A stretch of DNA of 64,000 bases from Porphyra umbilicalis (taxonomy: Eukaryota; Rhodophyta; Bangiophyceae; Bangiales; Bangiaceae), in the NCBI GenBank assembly GCA_002049455.2, contig KV918832.1, forward strand, positions 213,608 through 277,607. Reading direction: 5' to 3'. Shown piece after piece: positions 52,036-63,562 of this stretch. Made by a program: the position numbers and the translations under genes. Numbering within the stretch: the stretch's first letter is position 1; each line of letters starts with the position of its first letter. The notes under the pieces are model-generated. The model was not told the DNA's origin. It saw only the letters and a program-made list of their open reading frames with translations, and did not search any database.

Positions 52036-54012
52036 ATGGACGGTATGATGACCGTGAGAGGGTGGGAGGAAGACGAGGGGGCCAACGATGATGTGACCAC
52101 CTCCGTAGTAGTGGCCGCGCACGTTGCATCTCTGCTCGAGTCGCGACGGCGGGCTCTCGCTGCGGCGCGAGTCCATCGGCCGCGGTACCGGAGCTCCGTG
52201 CCCGGTCGGCTACCCAACCGGCCTCGCAACTTTGAGCTCGGTCTTCAATGCATTCTACGGGATTACTTTGGCCTCGACGGTCTTCCCCCGGTTTTCGGTC
52301 GGGTGCAGTTTGAGCGGCGCTTTCGCGTTCCCATGCCGGTCTTCTTGCGGATCTTCCGGGCGATCAAGAGCCGCCCGTTTTGGGCGCAGCGCGTGAATGC
52401 GACAGGGCAGCCGCAGGCCCATCCACTCCAAAAGCTGGTGGCCGTTTTCCGCGTCCTCGCTTACGGCGAATCCTATGATCGCGCTGACGAGTACGTGCGG
52501 CTGTCGAAGTCGACGATCGCGCGCGCGGTCAAGCTCTTCACCGAGTTCGTCGTCGACGAGTTTACTCCGGACTACCTGCGGCCGCCGACGCGGTCTGAAA
52601 TTGAGGGCATTCTTGCCCGCAATGCGGAGCGTGGGTTGCCTGGGTGTCTTGGGTCTCTTGATTGCTCGCACTGGGAGTGGGCGTCGTGCCCAAAGGCGCG
52701 GGCTGGCACGTACCAGGGCCGGGACGGCCGGCGATCGATTGTTGTTGAGGCCATCTGTGATGAGGATACGTGGATTTACCACATTTTTGCGGGGAGTCCG
52801 GGGAGTCTCAACGATATTAACGTCCTGTATCAATCGCCGATGTATATGGACGTCATCACCGGGAAGTGGCCACCGCGTGATTTTTCGTTCACTGTGAATG
52901 GGAATACCCGCACGTTGCTTTATTACCTTGTGGACGGAATTTACCCTCGCTTCGCCTTTTTCGTTGCCCCGTATCCCAACCCACAGACTCAAGAGCAGCG
53001 TACCTTCAACCGGCTACAAGAGGCCCTGCGAAAAGACGTCGAGCGCCTTTTCGGTATCCTCACCGCACGATTTCACGTCATGCTACATCCATGCCGGTTG
53101 TGGTCGGTTCCCCAGATGGTTTTGACCACGCAAACCGTCGCCATACTCCACAATATGGTGGTGGAGGCGCGTCGCGATGGTTTTACATCGCGATCGCGCT
53201 CGTCGTTTTTCGAGGCCGGCGAACCGGGTGGAGCTGCCGGACAGGCTGGCGCTGGCGCTGGCGGCGGAGCCGCGGACGCGGCACGTGACGGCAACGTCGC
53301 GCCGGTCGGCGCCGGAGCTGCTGGGGCTGCTGGGACTGCTGGGGCTGGCGGGGCTGGCGCCGGTGCCGGGGATGGCGCCGGCGCCGGCGACGTCGACGGC
53401 TCAGGCGTCGGTGGAGGTGCTGCGGGTGATGCTGGAGCACTTGGGGTTGGTGGGGCGGCCGGGCCCGGTGGCGGCGGGGCGGGCACTGGTGCCGCCGACG
53501 GCGCGGGCAGCGGCCCAGGCGCGGTTGGGGGCGCCGGGGTGGGGCGTACCGGCGCGGGAGGCGCTGGAGCTGGGGGTGTCGGGGCGGGCGGCGCCGTGGA
53601 GGGAGGTGCCGTGGCGGGCGGCGCCGTGGAGGAAGTTGCCGTGGCGGGCGGCGCCGTGGAGGGAGGTGCCGTGGCGGGCGGCGCCGTGGAGGGCGGCGCC
53701 GTGGAGGGAGGTGCCGTGGCGGGAGGCGCCGTGGAGGGAGGTGCCGGGACGGGAGGCGCCGGGGAGGGGGGCGCTGGGGCGGGAGGCGCGCCTGCTGCTG
53801 CGGGGGGTGACCTGGGGCACCTTCATGGTACAGCAGGTGGTGCACCGCCTGCTGTGGTGGCCGCTGCTGTGGCCCCCATGAGCGAGTTCATGCGCATTTT
53901 GGTTGCCACGGGCGAGGCCAAGTCCCGGGAAGAGCACAAGGCCTTGCGCGAGGATCTGTGCGCTCACGTGTTTGCGCAGCGCGGAGAGCTGTTGGAGCCC
54001 TACCTTGATTGA
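52036..54012 (+). CDS. PIF/Harbinger DDE transposase with Gly/Ala-rich tail
   Basis: 658 residues, one exon, start ATG 52036 (an in-frame Met three codons on is an alternative). The fold has the plant/PIF-type order: [52 protein letters not shown]. Catalytic triad: Asp209 in [11 protein letters not shown], Asp260 in GSLNDINVL, Glu336 in [24 protein letters not shown] ends the core. Residues ~395-610 are a low-complexity Gly/Ala/Val tail with repeated [15 protein letters not shown] units, and the last 45 residues ([20 protein letters not shown]...) are helical again. It acts in the nucleus, normally with a Myb-like partner; that partner is at 57.5-61.2 kb on the other strand. It appears intact. 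Confidence 0.93.
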   Translation: MDGMMTVRGWEEDEGANDDVTTSVVVAAHVASLLESRRRALAAARVHRPRYRSSVPGRLPNRPRNFELGLQCILRDYFGLDGLPPVFGRVQFERRFRVPMPVFLRIFRAIKSRPFWAQRVNATGQPQAHPLQKLVAVFRVLAYGESYDRADEYVRLSKSTIARAVKLFTEFVVDEFTPDYLRPPTRSEIEGILARNAERGLPGCLGSLDCSHWEWASCPKARAGTYQGRDGRRSIVVEAICDEDTWIYHIFAGSPGSLNDINVLYQSPMYMDVITGKWPPRDFSFTVNGNTRTLLYYLVDGIYPRFAFFVAPYPNPQTQEQRTFNRLQEALRKDVERLFGILTARFHVMLHPCRLWSVPQMVLTTQTVAILHNMVVEARRDGFTSRSRSSFFEAGEPGGAAGQAGAGAGGGAADAARDGNVAPVGAGAAGAAGTAGAGGAGAGAGDGAGAGDVDGSGVGGGAAGDAGALGVGGAAGPGGGGAGTGAADGAGSGPGAVGGAGVGRTGAGGAGAGGVGAGGAVEGGAVAGGAVEEVAVAGGAVEGGAVAGGAVEGGAVEGGAVAGGAVEGGAGTGGAGEGGAGAGGAPAAAGGDLGHLHGTAGGAPPAVVAAAVAPMSEFMRILVATGEAKSREEHKALREDLCAHVFAQRGELLEPYLD

Positions 54013-54641
54013 TTCAATTTGCGTGTCGCGTGCTTGCCTTTGTTCTCTACCCCGCGGGCGTGTCGTATGAGTCGCTATGTGTGATCATTTTGTCTCTTTT
54101 TCGCTGCGGGCGTCGTCTATAATTGTTTTGACCCGACAATGTGTTGACCTTCTCTACACCTCCGTTGTTAGCAAAATTATACTGTACCATCCAATTGGCA
54201 GTACGTCGTTCTCTGTTGTATGTACGTTTGCGCCGCGGCGCCTGCCACACTCGCGCATCGCAGAGCGATGGCAGCCGCCGACCAAAGAAGGCGCGGGAGC
54301 CGGCCACGCACCACGGCAGGCGGCAGTGCGCGATTTTGTGCTCGTCGGGCGGCGGATGCGGCCACTAACCTCCTTCGCACACGGAGGCGGCTGCCGCACG
54401 TGTGCATGCTGGGCAGCCGCCGCCGCCGATGCATGTGACAGACGGTGACAGGTGGCGTACTTGGCTGATGGACGCCCGCTCGCGTGGCACACATGCGGCT
54501 ATCGAACACGAGTGTGTTGGACGGCCGCCACCGCAGAGTCCGACCGCGCACGGAAACCTCCACCGCACTCGCAATTCTGCGTGGCAGCTACCGCCAACGA
54601 CGTGCACGCACGGCGGCCGCCGCCTCCCTCTCGTGTGTCAT
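54013..54641. other. Transposase 3' region merging into GCGGCC-rich repeats
   Basis: About 200 bp of ordinary 3' sequence, then increasingly diverged copies of the GGCGGCCGCCG(C)-ACTTGT motif that makes up the 259-bp array. No gene was supported. Confidence 0.5.
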
Positions 54642-55318
54642 GCGGCGGCCACCGCTGATCATGGACATACGCGGCGGCCGCCGCCACACTTGTGCATGTC
54701 GGCTGGCGGCCGCCGTCCTTGTAATGGTTCGCCGAGCACGCATTGATGACGACATCGTCGGCGGCCGCCGCACTTGTACGCGTCCGGCGGCGGCCGCCAC
54801 GGACGCCATCCCCGCGCGGTGGCGGCGGGCGCACTTGTCCGTGCGCCTGCCGTGGACAAAACGCACCCCCAGCGGCCGCCGCCGCCCACTTGTGTGACAT
54901 GCGGCGGCCACCGCTGATCATGGACGTGCGCGGCGGCCGCCGCCACACTTGTGCATGTCGGCTGGCGGCCGCCGTCCTTGTAATGGTTCGCCGAGCACGC
55001 ATTGATGACGACATCGTCGGCGGCCGCCGCACTTGTACGCGTCCGGCGGCGGCCGCCACTGACGCCATCCCCGCGCGGTGGCGTTGGGCGCACTTGTCCG
55101 TGCGCCTGCCGTGGACAAAACGCACCCCCAGCGGCCGCCGCCGCCCACTTGTGTGACATGCGGCGGCCACCGCTGATCATGGACGTGCGCGGCGGCCGCC
55201 GCCATACTTGTGCATGTCGGCTGGCGGCCGCCGTCCTTGTAATGGTTCGCCGAGCACGCATGGATGACAACATCGTCGGCGGCCGCCGCACTTGTACGCG
55301 TCCGTCGGCGGCTGCCGC
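54642..55318 (+). repeat. 259-bp tandem array built of ~52-bp subunits
   Basis: GCGGCGGCCACCGCTGATCA starts at 54642, 54901 and 55160, an exact 259-bp period over about 2.6 copies that are nearly identical. Each unit holds about five subunits of roughly 52 bp marked by CGGCCGCCGC-(C)ACTTGT. NotI-like GCGGCCGC sites and CpG are dense. Long open frames in it are composition artefacts. Confidence 0.92.
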
Positions 55319-55439
55319 CGAAGCCAGCGCGCAACGCCGGCCACGGCAGCTGACGGGTGCCACCGCGTCACGCACCGACTGACTCCCGCCGGAACCGTCT
55401 GCCCCCTCCCCGCACAATGGCGGTCGCTGCGCCCTGGTA

Positions 55440-56250
55440 GCCACGGCGGCGGCGCAAAGACAGGGGGGGGTGCCCCAGCAGCGCCCGCACAGGCGGAGGC
55501 GCAACACGCCACACACGCAGGCGGTTGGCAGTCGCACGCTCGACGGCACCTCCTCCACCAGACAGCGGCCGCCGCGCCGCGCGCCGACTCGCCCGCGACC
55601 GCGCCCCCCCCCCCGTGCCCGTGGGATGGCGGCTGCCGCGCCGTGATCGCCGCCGCTGCGGCGCACACACAGGCGGCGGTGCCACGGCTGCCCCCGCACT
55701 GGAGGGGGCGCAGCACCCGCAGCGCCGCCACGCGGCAGGCCGCACACGCACGCCGATGGCGGCCGCACGCGCGGCAGCACCTGCAGCACCAGACGACGGC
55801 CGCCGCGCCGCGCTCCAACGCGCCCGCACCCCCGCACCCTCCCCTTGCCCGCGCGATGGCCGGCGCCAGGCCGTGGTCGCCGCTGCGGCGGCGCACACAC
55901 AGGCGGTTGTGCCACGGCTGCGCCCGCACTGGAGGGGGCGCAGCACCCGCAGCGCCGCCACGCGGCAGGCCGCACACACACGCCGATTGCGGCCGCACGC
56001 GCGGCAGCACCTGCAGCACCAGACGGCGGCCGTCGCGCCGCGCATCAACTAGCCCGCGCCACCGCACCCATCTTCAGCTCGCGCGATGGCGGGCGCCAGG
56101 CCGTGGTCGCCGCTGCGGCGGCGCACACACAGGCGGCGCGCCGTGGCGGCGCCCGCACGGGCCGGGGTACGGCGCCCGAGGTGCCGCCACGTGGCAGGCC
56201 ACACACGCCGCCGGCTGGTGACAGCGCGCGCGACCTTGCACGCGCACAGC
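55440..56250 (+). repeat. Left arm of a large inverted repeat: ~230-bp tandem units
   Basis: GCGGCAGCACCTGCAGCACC occurs at 55771 and 56001, with a diverged copy at about 55,541, a period of about 230 bp. Each unit includes GGCGGCGCACACACAGGCGG-like and GGCAGGCCGCACACACACG-like blocks. The whole arm reappears inverted at 56.56-57.30 kb. Confidence 0.88.
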
Positions 56251-56559
56251 GAGGCCAACATCGATACGTGGACAGCTGCGGCTGTTTTCGCACCCTATAG
56301 GGCGGCTGCTGCGATTGCACTCCGGCCAGAAATTCTGAGATCCGCGGCCAACTTGTCCCAAGCGCTGTGTGCGCGGATGGGTTGAACTGGATGGTAGCGG
56401 CGGCCGCCCGGCCCCCCAAGTGAGTGGCCGCCGAATGCGGAGGGCACTGTATGCGAGGCAGAGGTCAGCTGTCGCGGAGGCCGCCGCTGAGCCACACTGG
56501 GCGGGGCCTGCCGAACCTACCGCAGTTGACCAGTATTCGTGCGCGGGGTCGGCTGGGGA
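56251..56559. other. Spacer at the centre of the large inverted repeat
   Basis: About 300 bp of less GC-rich unique sequence separate the two satellite arms. No gene is present. Confidence 0.6.
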
Positions 56560-57305
56560 TGGGGGGCGGGGCAGCCCGGGTCAGCGGGCGGTGCAACAGG
56601 CGCCGTCTGGAGCCGCAGGTGCCGTTGCACGTGAGGCCGCAAACCGACCGCGCGTGCAGCGCACTGCGCGGCAGCGACGCGCGCGTCGCGCCGCGGCCCG
56701 TGCGAACGCCGCCGCGCGGGCCAGCCGCCTGTGTGTGCGTCGCCGCAGCGGTGACGCCGGCTTGGCGCCCGCCACCGCGCGGGCAGAAGGAGTGTGCAGG
56801 GGCGCGGGCGAGTCGGCGCGCGGCGCGGCGGCCGCCGTCAGGTGCTGCGGGTGCCGCCACGCGTGCGGCCGCCAACGGCGTGCGTGTGCGGCCTGCCGCG
56901 TGTCGGCACCTCGGGCGCCGCACCCCGGCCCGTGCGGGCGCCGCCGCGGCGCGCCGCCTGTGTGTGCGCCGCCGCAGCGGTGACCACGGCATGGCGCCCG
57001 CCATCGCGCGGGCAAGGGGAGGGTGCGGGGGTGCGGGAGAGTTGGTGCGCGGCGCGGCGGCCGCCGTCTGGTGCTGCAGGTGCTGCCGCGCGTGCGACCG
57101 CCATCGGCGTGCGTGTGCGGCCTGCCGCGTGGCGGCGCTGCGGGTGCCGCGCCCCTTCCAGGGCGGGCGCAGCCGTGGCACCTCCGCCTGTGTGTGCGCC
57201 GCAGCGGCAGCGATCACGGCGCCGCAGCCGCTATCGCACGTGCACGGGGGGGGGGGCGGGGGCGCGGGCGAGTTGGAGCGCGGCGCGGCGGCCGCCGTTT
57301 AGTGC
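56560..57305 (-). repeat. Right arm of the large inverted repeat: ~230-bp units inverted
   Basis: GGTGCTGCAGGTGCTGCCGC-type blocks recur at about 56,601, 56,833, 57,063 and 57,294 (230-232 bp apart), the reverse complement of the 55.44-56.25 kb units. It ends about 225 bp downstream of the ORF1 stop. Confidence 0.88.
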
Positions 57306-57529
57306 CGCGGGTGGCGTCAAGAGTACCGGTTGTACTGGCATCTCGGGCTCATGCAGCTCCATTTCTTGTGCCACCGCCAAGTGCCAGTGACGGAGCGAAA
57401 TGCGTAGGAAAAAACATCCCCTGCCCGAAGGGGAAAAAAAAACCGTCTATTTCTATGACCAAACCAAGTACGGCAGTATGTGGCACCACACGCACCCAGA
57501 CACAAGCACAAGAGATACGAGGCAATCCC

Positions 57530-60500
57530 CTACAAAGCAGCACCGTGACATGAGAGAATGTCAGCAGGCTCGGCAACAATAAAAACAAAAAGACAAGCAA
57601 TGGGCATGAGCAAGTCCGTCCACTCCTCCTCTCCCGACTCACTTGAGGAGCTCGCACCGTTGCGCGCAAAGGCCTCGATGAGGTCAGAGTCAAAGCCGTC
57701 GAAGCCGCCGCCGTCGGACACCGAGCTGTCCGAAGACGCCAGCGACGGCGGCGGCTGCCGCCGCTTGCGACCAGAGGCCTGGGACGCGCCGCCCGCGTCT
57801 GCAGACGCCACCGCCGTTGCCGCGTCCGCCGCCGCCGTCACAGGCGATGAAGGCCGCGCAGGAGGCGCAGCGGCAGGCGGCAACGTCAGGTCCACGGTTG
57901 TCTGGAGCGGCGCGTCGATGGAGCCGGCCGCCTGCTTTCGCTTGGTCGCCTGCGCGCGGCGGCCGCGCTGCCTATGGGCAGCCTTGGCGGCCGCCCGCAC
58001 CGTTGGCGTCGGCGCCCCCGTGACGACCTCACCAGCAGAGCCTGGCGCCTCGACGGAGGCAGCAGCAGCCGCCGAAGGCGTCGCCGCCGCGGTTACCGCC
58101 GACCTCGGCGCCGACACGGCCGCCGCCGCCACCGACGCCGAGCCTGGCGCCGCTAACGAGGCAGCGGCGGCCGCCGAGTGCGCCGCCGCCGTGGTTGTTG
58201 CCCGCCCCCGCGTCGCTGCGGCCGCCGCCGCCTCCGCCGCAGAGCGTGGTGCCGCCACCGAGGCAGCGGCGGCCGCCGACTGCGTCGCGGCGGAGTTTGC
58301 TGCCCGCCTCCGCGTCGACGCGGCCGCGGCCGTCTCGGCCACCGAGCCCGGAGCCGCCAAAGAGGCAGCGGCGGCCACCGTACGAGTCGCCGCCAAGTTT
58401 GCTGCCCACCCCCGCGTCGATGCGGCCGCCGCCGCCTCCGCCGCAGGGCGTGGTGCCGCCAACGAGGCAGCGGCGGCCGCCGAGTGCGTCGCCGCCGTGG
58501 TTGTTGCCCGCCCCCGCGTCGCTGCGGCCGCCGCCGCCTCCGCCGCAGAGCCCGGAGCCGCCAAAGGGGCAGCAGCGGCCGCCGTACGAGTCGCCGCTGC
58601 GGTCGCTGCCCGCTCCCGCGTCGATGCGGCCGCCGCCACCTCTGCCGCCGACGTTGGCGCCGCGGCCGGCGGCGTCACCTTCGACGGCGCGTCGCCAGCG
58701 ATCATGACGTCGTCCTCCGCCGCCACGCCCCCAGTATCAGAGACGTCGGCAGCCTCGCCCGAGGGGGGTGGCGCCGCCACAGTGCTGGCGTTGGTGCCGT
58801 TGGCCGCACCCTCGGCAGCAACCGACCCGTCTGCCGCCGCCTTGGACGGCGGCACCTTGATACCCTCCGCCGCAAGCATCCTTTTGGCTTGGTGCGCCCA
58901 AAAGGCCGCCCCCATGGGCGTCTCGCGCATGAACGGCAGGCTGAATGCCATCATGCTCGTCCGCTGCGTCGTTGCTTCCCCCAACTTCTCCACCGCGCTC
59001 GCGACACGGCCGATTGTGCGGTCATCAGCAATGACATCGGCTCGTGCGCGCTTGGCCGCCTTCGTTCCGATGGGGCGGCCCGCCCACGGGCTCTGCTCCT
59101 CGTCCTTGTCGCTCTCAGCCAGCTCGGCAGGTGCGGCACCATGGTCAGCATTGCCGGCGGCCGCCGCCGTATTCGCGGCGGCCGCCGGCGCCGGGTCCCC
59201 CTCGGCAGCCGCCTGCTCAGCGGCCGGCTCGTCGTCGCCCGCCTCAGCGGCGGCCGCCGCCCTTGCCGCTGCACGTACCTGCGTGGCAGCAGTGCGCTCC
59301 TGCAGGGCAGCAAAGTCGGCGGCCGCCGACTTGAACCGGTCTTGGTCTTTCAGCTTCTCCCAGTATTGGGCCCAAGGGCACGTCACTTGTTTCGTGCGGC
59401 GCTTGGTCTTCTTCCCCTTGGCCACGTCGTCAGCATGGTCCCGCGGATGCGGCCGTACACGTTTGTACCGCAGTACAGGCCCTCGGCGCAGTTGACGAGG
59501 TCGGCGTGCGTCGCAATGCCCGTAGGTTTGGACAGCCTCGCCTGCACGATACAGCTTGAAAACCCCATCACACCTGCCACCATCTTGGCCCACTGCTTGC
59601 GGAGTGCGTCAATGCCGCGCTTGTCTCGCATCGCTCTCACCCCCGCGTCCTTCTCGTTGCGCAGCATGTGGAGCCAGTCCTTGAGCACGCGACCCCAAAA
59701 CTCCTTGCCCGACTGGTCCGTTCCGCGGATCGGATTATTGGCCTCGATCAGCCACGTGTCGATGAGCGCCATGTTTTCCACCACCGCCCATGCCGGGCCG
59801 CGCCCCATAGTGTCCGACGGTGGCGCCGCCGGCGTTGCCAACCGACTCGGCGGCGTCACCACCACGGCGACGCGACGCCGGTGGAAGGGGGGGTCGGCCG
59901 CCGCCGCAGCCCAACCGTTTAGGCGTAGGCCGATTGACGGCAGCGGCAGCCGCTCCCGCGCTGGCGTCGGTCCCCGCCACAACCGGTTGCTGCACGTATC
60001 TACCGTTGACGTAGGACACGGCGGCCGCTGCCTTGTTGGAGGCCACCGCCAGCCTAGCTGCGGTAGCCTCGGCGTTCTTGGCCGCGCGCTTGGCCGCAGC
60101 GGTGATCGCCGCCGACGCCCGGTAGGAGGCTCGCGCGGACTCCGACTCGGCTGCGGCCGCGGCGGCCGCAGCGGCCGCCCTGGCCGCCGCGGCAACGGCA
60201 GCTGCTGTGGCGTCGGCGACTGCGGAACGGCGGTTCGCCACCAGTCGCTCGGGACTGCGCGGCCGCACGGTCCGCCGTTTCTGCTGGGCCCGTTGGGCCC
60301 ACTGCTCGCGGGGAGGCCAATAGCCAAAGAGTGAGAAAGAAGATGAGAAAGAGGATGCGCCAGATGTGGATGCCGCCGCAGATGCGATGGTCGTGAAGGC
60401 TAGCCGTTCGGCGGCGGTCCGCTCCCCCACCTCCGCGGGCTCGGCGGTAGGTTGTCGGGTGGCGGCCCGCTCTCCCACCTCCGCGGGCTTGCCGGTCGTT

Positions 60501-61174
60501 GGTCGGGTGGCGTCCCGCCCCCCCACCTTTGCGGGCTCGACGGTCGTCCGCCCGTCCACCGGGGTGGGTTGGGTGGATAGCAGTCTGGCGGCGGGCCGCC
60601 GCTCCACCTCGGCGGGCTCGACGGTCGGCGGTCGGGTTGCGGGCCGCCGCTCCACCTCGGCGGGCTTGGTGGTCGCCCGTTCGTCCACCGTTGTGGGCTT
60701 GGCAGTCGGCAGTCGGGTGGCGGACCGCCCCCCCACCTTGGCGGGCTTGAAGGTCGTCCGCCCGTCCACCGCGGTTGGCTTGGTGGTTGGCGGTCGCGCA
60801 GCGGAGCGCCCCCCCACCGCGGTGGGCTTGACGGTCGTCCGCCCGTCCACCGCGGTGGTCTTGGTGGTTGGCGGTCGTGCGGCGGAGCGCCCCCCCACCG
60901 CGGCGGGCTTGACGGTCGTCCGCCCGTCCACCGCGGTGGGCTTGGTGGTTGGCGGTCGTGCGGCGGAGCGCCCCCCCACCGCGGCGGGCTTGACGGTCGG
61001 CGGTCGGGAGCCGGACCGCCGCCCTACCTCGGAGGGCTCGACGGTCGGCGGTCGGGCGGCAGGCCGGCCCCCGATCTTGGCGGGCTTGTCGGTCGCCCGC
61101 CGGTCCACCGCGGTGGGCTCGGTGGCTGGCGTTCGGGCGGTCGCCCTCCCGTCCTCCTTATTGGGCTTGGCCAC
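57530..61174 (-). CDS. Harbinger ORF1: Myb/SANT-like partner protein, two frame breaks
   Basis: It starts at ATG 61174 (MAKPNKEDGRATARTPATEP) with a 27-residue repeat domain, then an Ala-rich helix. A frame change at the G/C-run near 59,880-59,895 leads to the DNA-binding domain (about 59,800-59,480). Its motifs are NMALIDTWLIEANNPIRGTD, SGKEFWGRVLKDW, IDALRKQWAKMVAGVMGF and CAEGLYCG, the trihelix/Myb-SANT pattern of Harbinger ORF1 proteins, including the typical GTDQ-x-FW. A second frame change near 59,440-59,480 leads to CPWAQYWEKLKDQDRFKSAA, the region after the Myb domain, and PIGTKAAKRARAD, the P-x-G-x-K-x-A-K motif of such proteins. An Ala-rich repeat domain and an acidic SSSSESGEEEWTDLL end follow. 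It should recruit the transposase to element ends. Whether the breaks are real or homopolymer errors is unknown. Confidence 0.72.
58040..58650 (-). repeat. ~102-bp in-frame repeats in ORF1 (34-residue Ala-rich units)
   Basis: About six units of the form ASTR(G/R)xAANxAATxx then AAAASxAAPxSAAExAAA, 34 residues each, in the C-terminal half of ORF1. Unit length is a multiple of three. Confidence 0.75.
60400..61170 (-). repeat. 81-bp in-frame repeats in ORF1 (27-residue units)
   Basis: Equivalent positions lie at 60753, 60834 and 60915 (81-bp period), encoding KPTAVDGRTTVKPAAVGGRS followed by AARPPTT. Flanking units are shorter and diverged (PPTVEPAEVERRPAAR). It is a Pro/Arg/Thr-rich, probably disordered segment ahead of the DNA-binding domain. 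Confidence 0.85.
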
Positions 61175-63562
61175 CTACCTCCAGGAGGCGGCTGCCCGCC
61201 TCTCGCCCCTTGCTGCAGTGGTCTTGGTGGCGGCGGCGGGCAGCAGCACTGGCACTGGCAGTGGTCGAGGTGGGGCGCGACTGCCGCCACCCACTGTGCG
61301 ACGCGCTGGCGCTCCCGTCTCCGCTGCTCCCTCCGCCGCGCGGTGTTGTCAACTCGCTTCATGCGGGTCATGGCGGTCACAGGAGGCAGCCGCAGCCGCC
61401 CTTTTGTAGGGGCAACCGGCGGCCCGAGGAGCCCGGTCGCAGCCGGCAGCGACAGCCGGCCGTGCCTGCCGGCGGCAGCCGCTGCCCGCCCTTCACGCGG
61501 TCCACCAGCTTCGGGAGCCCGAGCGGCCGCCGCGGGGTGGCCAGGTGGCGGCCGCGAAGGGCGCCGAGGCGGAGGAAAAAAGCGCGGGCGCCACAAACCC
61601 GCCGGCAGCCAAAAACCCGCCGGCGGCAGCCGCAAACCCGGCGGCGGCAGCCGCTAACGCGGCCGCCGCCAGCTAACGCGGCCGCCGCCAGCCGCTGTCA
61701 CCAAAGCTGGGAGCTAGAGGGAAGCAAAAAGAGGTCGGGGAAGCAGGGGCGAGCCCGCTGCCACCGCGGCCAAGAGTGGACCCAAGACGCGGGCAAGAAA
61801 AGCGCGCGCTGTCCAGAGCCCACGAGCGCCACCCGCTGGCAGCTGCAGGGGGAACCCCGGCAGAACCCACCAACGAAGCACGCACCAATGAGTGGGAAAA
61901 AAGGCGCGCGCGGAAATTGCGCGCGCGAAAGACGGCGGTCCACGCGACGGCGGCGCAGGCGATGATGGGCGATGGCGGGCACGGGCGACGGTGGGGGCGC
62001 AGGCGACGGAGGTCGTTGGCGGTGAGGGTGGGCGCAGGCGACGGTGGGATCGTTGTGGGACTCAGGCGAGGGCAGAGTGGCGAGGCCCCTGCCACCACAG
62101 GCTCACATGAGCACATTGCTCCCAGAGGCCGTTCACCGGCCACAGGGCTCCGTCAGGGCCCTCTTCCTGTGGGGTCGTGCGCATGCAGGTGCTGACAATC
62201 TGTCCCGCACGAGGGCGCACAAGTAAAAAGGGTGGCGATGCCCCCGCCAGAGACAGCAGCCAATGACCAGCCTCTGATCGGGGCGGGCCCTCCACCCGAA
62301 ATAGGGGGAGAGAGAGGCCGCGAGGATCCGCGCAGCAGTTGTGGCTGTATGGCCTGCGGGCCAACTTGCAAGTGCGACCAACACGAGGCGGCTGCCTCAC
62401 CTCCATCTCGCCGTCGCATCCTCACGTCCGCCTGTCAAACTGAGAGTCCGCCACATGGCGCCAATTCTAGGCCCCAGCCAGCGAGAGCGTGGCCGCGTCA
62501 CCGCCTGTTGAGGGTGTGTGGAGTAGGCAGCGCCATAATCTGGGGCCAACGATGCGGGGCGTACAGGCAGCACACGGCTAGGAGCAATGCTTCTTTTGAT
62601 TGGTGTACACAAGGCCATTCCAGCGGCTCAATTTTGCATAGAAGAGCTGCCAGCGGTGCCTCGTGCGAGGCAAGAATGGTGTGATTGGCTGATTCACTCT
62701 CGGCGGTTGCCTCGTCAGACGGGCTGGGAACACAATGTCACAGGCTGCGGGCCACTCCACTCCTTCCTTTCGTGGTCACTCGTCTCTTTAGCCACATGCG
62801 GATGGCTGCTTTCCATTCGTAGCGTCACTCAGAGGTACGCGCACAGAAGTCAGACGGAGCTCCGTTGCCCTCGCTCTATGGCACGGCCTCTTTCTTTCAG
62901 GCGGTCGAGCCTCGTCCCTGGATAGACTACGGTCTCCTAGTCACACTTCTGACTCAGCAGTAGTAGTGAGTGGCCACCATACATCCGAGTCATGCCGCCT
63001 GCTGAAACACCGCATGCCGCTGCGACGACCAAGGCTACACATGCGACAGGCGACCTGGCCTTCTGACAGCCTTGCGGGCTTGCGACGCTCATCGCCTGCT
63101 CACGACAGGGGAAACGTAGAGCGCTTATTCGTTCCTTTGGACTGGCTTTTGTCTTCTGGAACTTTATTGGCTCAAGAGACATGGTCCAACGACACGGTGG
63201 CAGCCTGGGGTGCTGCCATGTGTCAGATGATTGTCGAATATCAGCACGATCGGCCACTTCGCGTTGTGAATGTGCGTCGTGTCTGCGTCGTGGCAGACGA
63301 TCGCGACCTTCTACCAGCCTGAGCAGAGGAATCTCGGGCGGATCACAGGGATCTGGCCTTGCTGGCGCCTCTCTCATTCCACTGAGATATACTCCATTGG
63401 AATAGACTACGAACAACCCAACGTCAATCGGGACTATTGGAGAAAAGGTAGCCCGCTCCCGATTAACTCTTTTGCACATATCGTCCATTTCGGCCGCCCT
63501 TGATAGGTGACCTCTGAGAGGGCGCCACGTCGCATGTCCAATTGAGAATTTAAGAACATAGT
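61175..63562. promoter_or_regulatory. ORF1 upstream and right subterminal region of the Harbinger element
   Basis: 61.18-62.1 kb is GC-rich with short CGGCGGCAGCC(A/G)C repeats (61,610-61,690) and no convincing gene. 62.2-63.56 kb is of mixed composition; a long minus-strand frame at 62,937-63,650 crosses the element end and has no recognisable motif. The ORF1 promoter should be near 61.2-61.6 kb. Confidence 0.4.

Noticed and set aside
54659-55981. Long minus-strand frames with repeated protein segments
   Set aside because: They translate the 259- and 230-bp satellite units; the same happens on both strands, so not genes.
54642-57305. CRISPR-like array
   Set aside because: Units are contiguous 230- and 259-bp satellites without short repeats separated by unique spacers, in a eukaryotic genome.
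58178-60334. 718-codon plus-strand frame
   Set aside because: Antisense to Harbinger ORF1; Arg-rich mirror of Ala-rich repeats.
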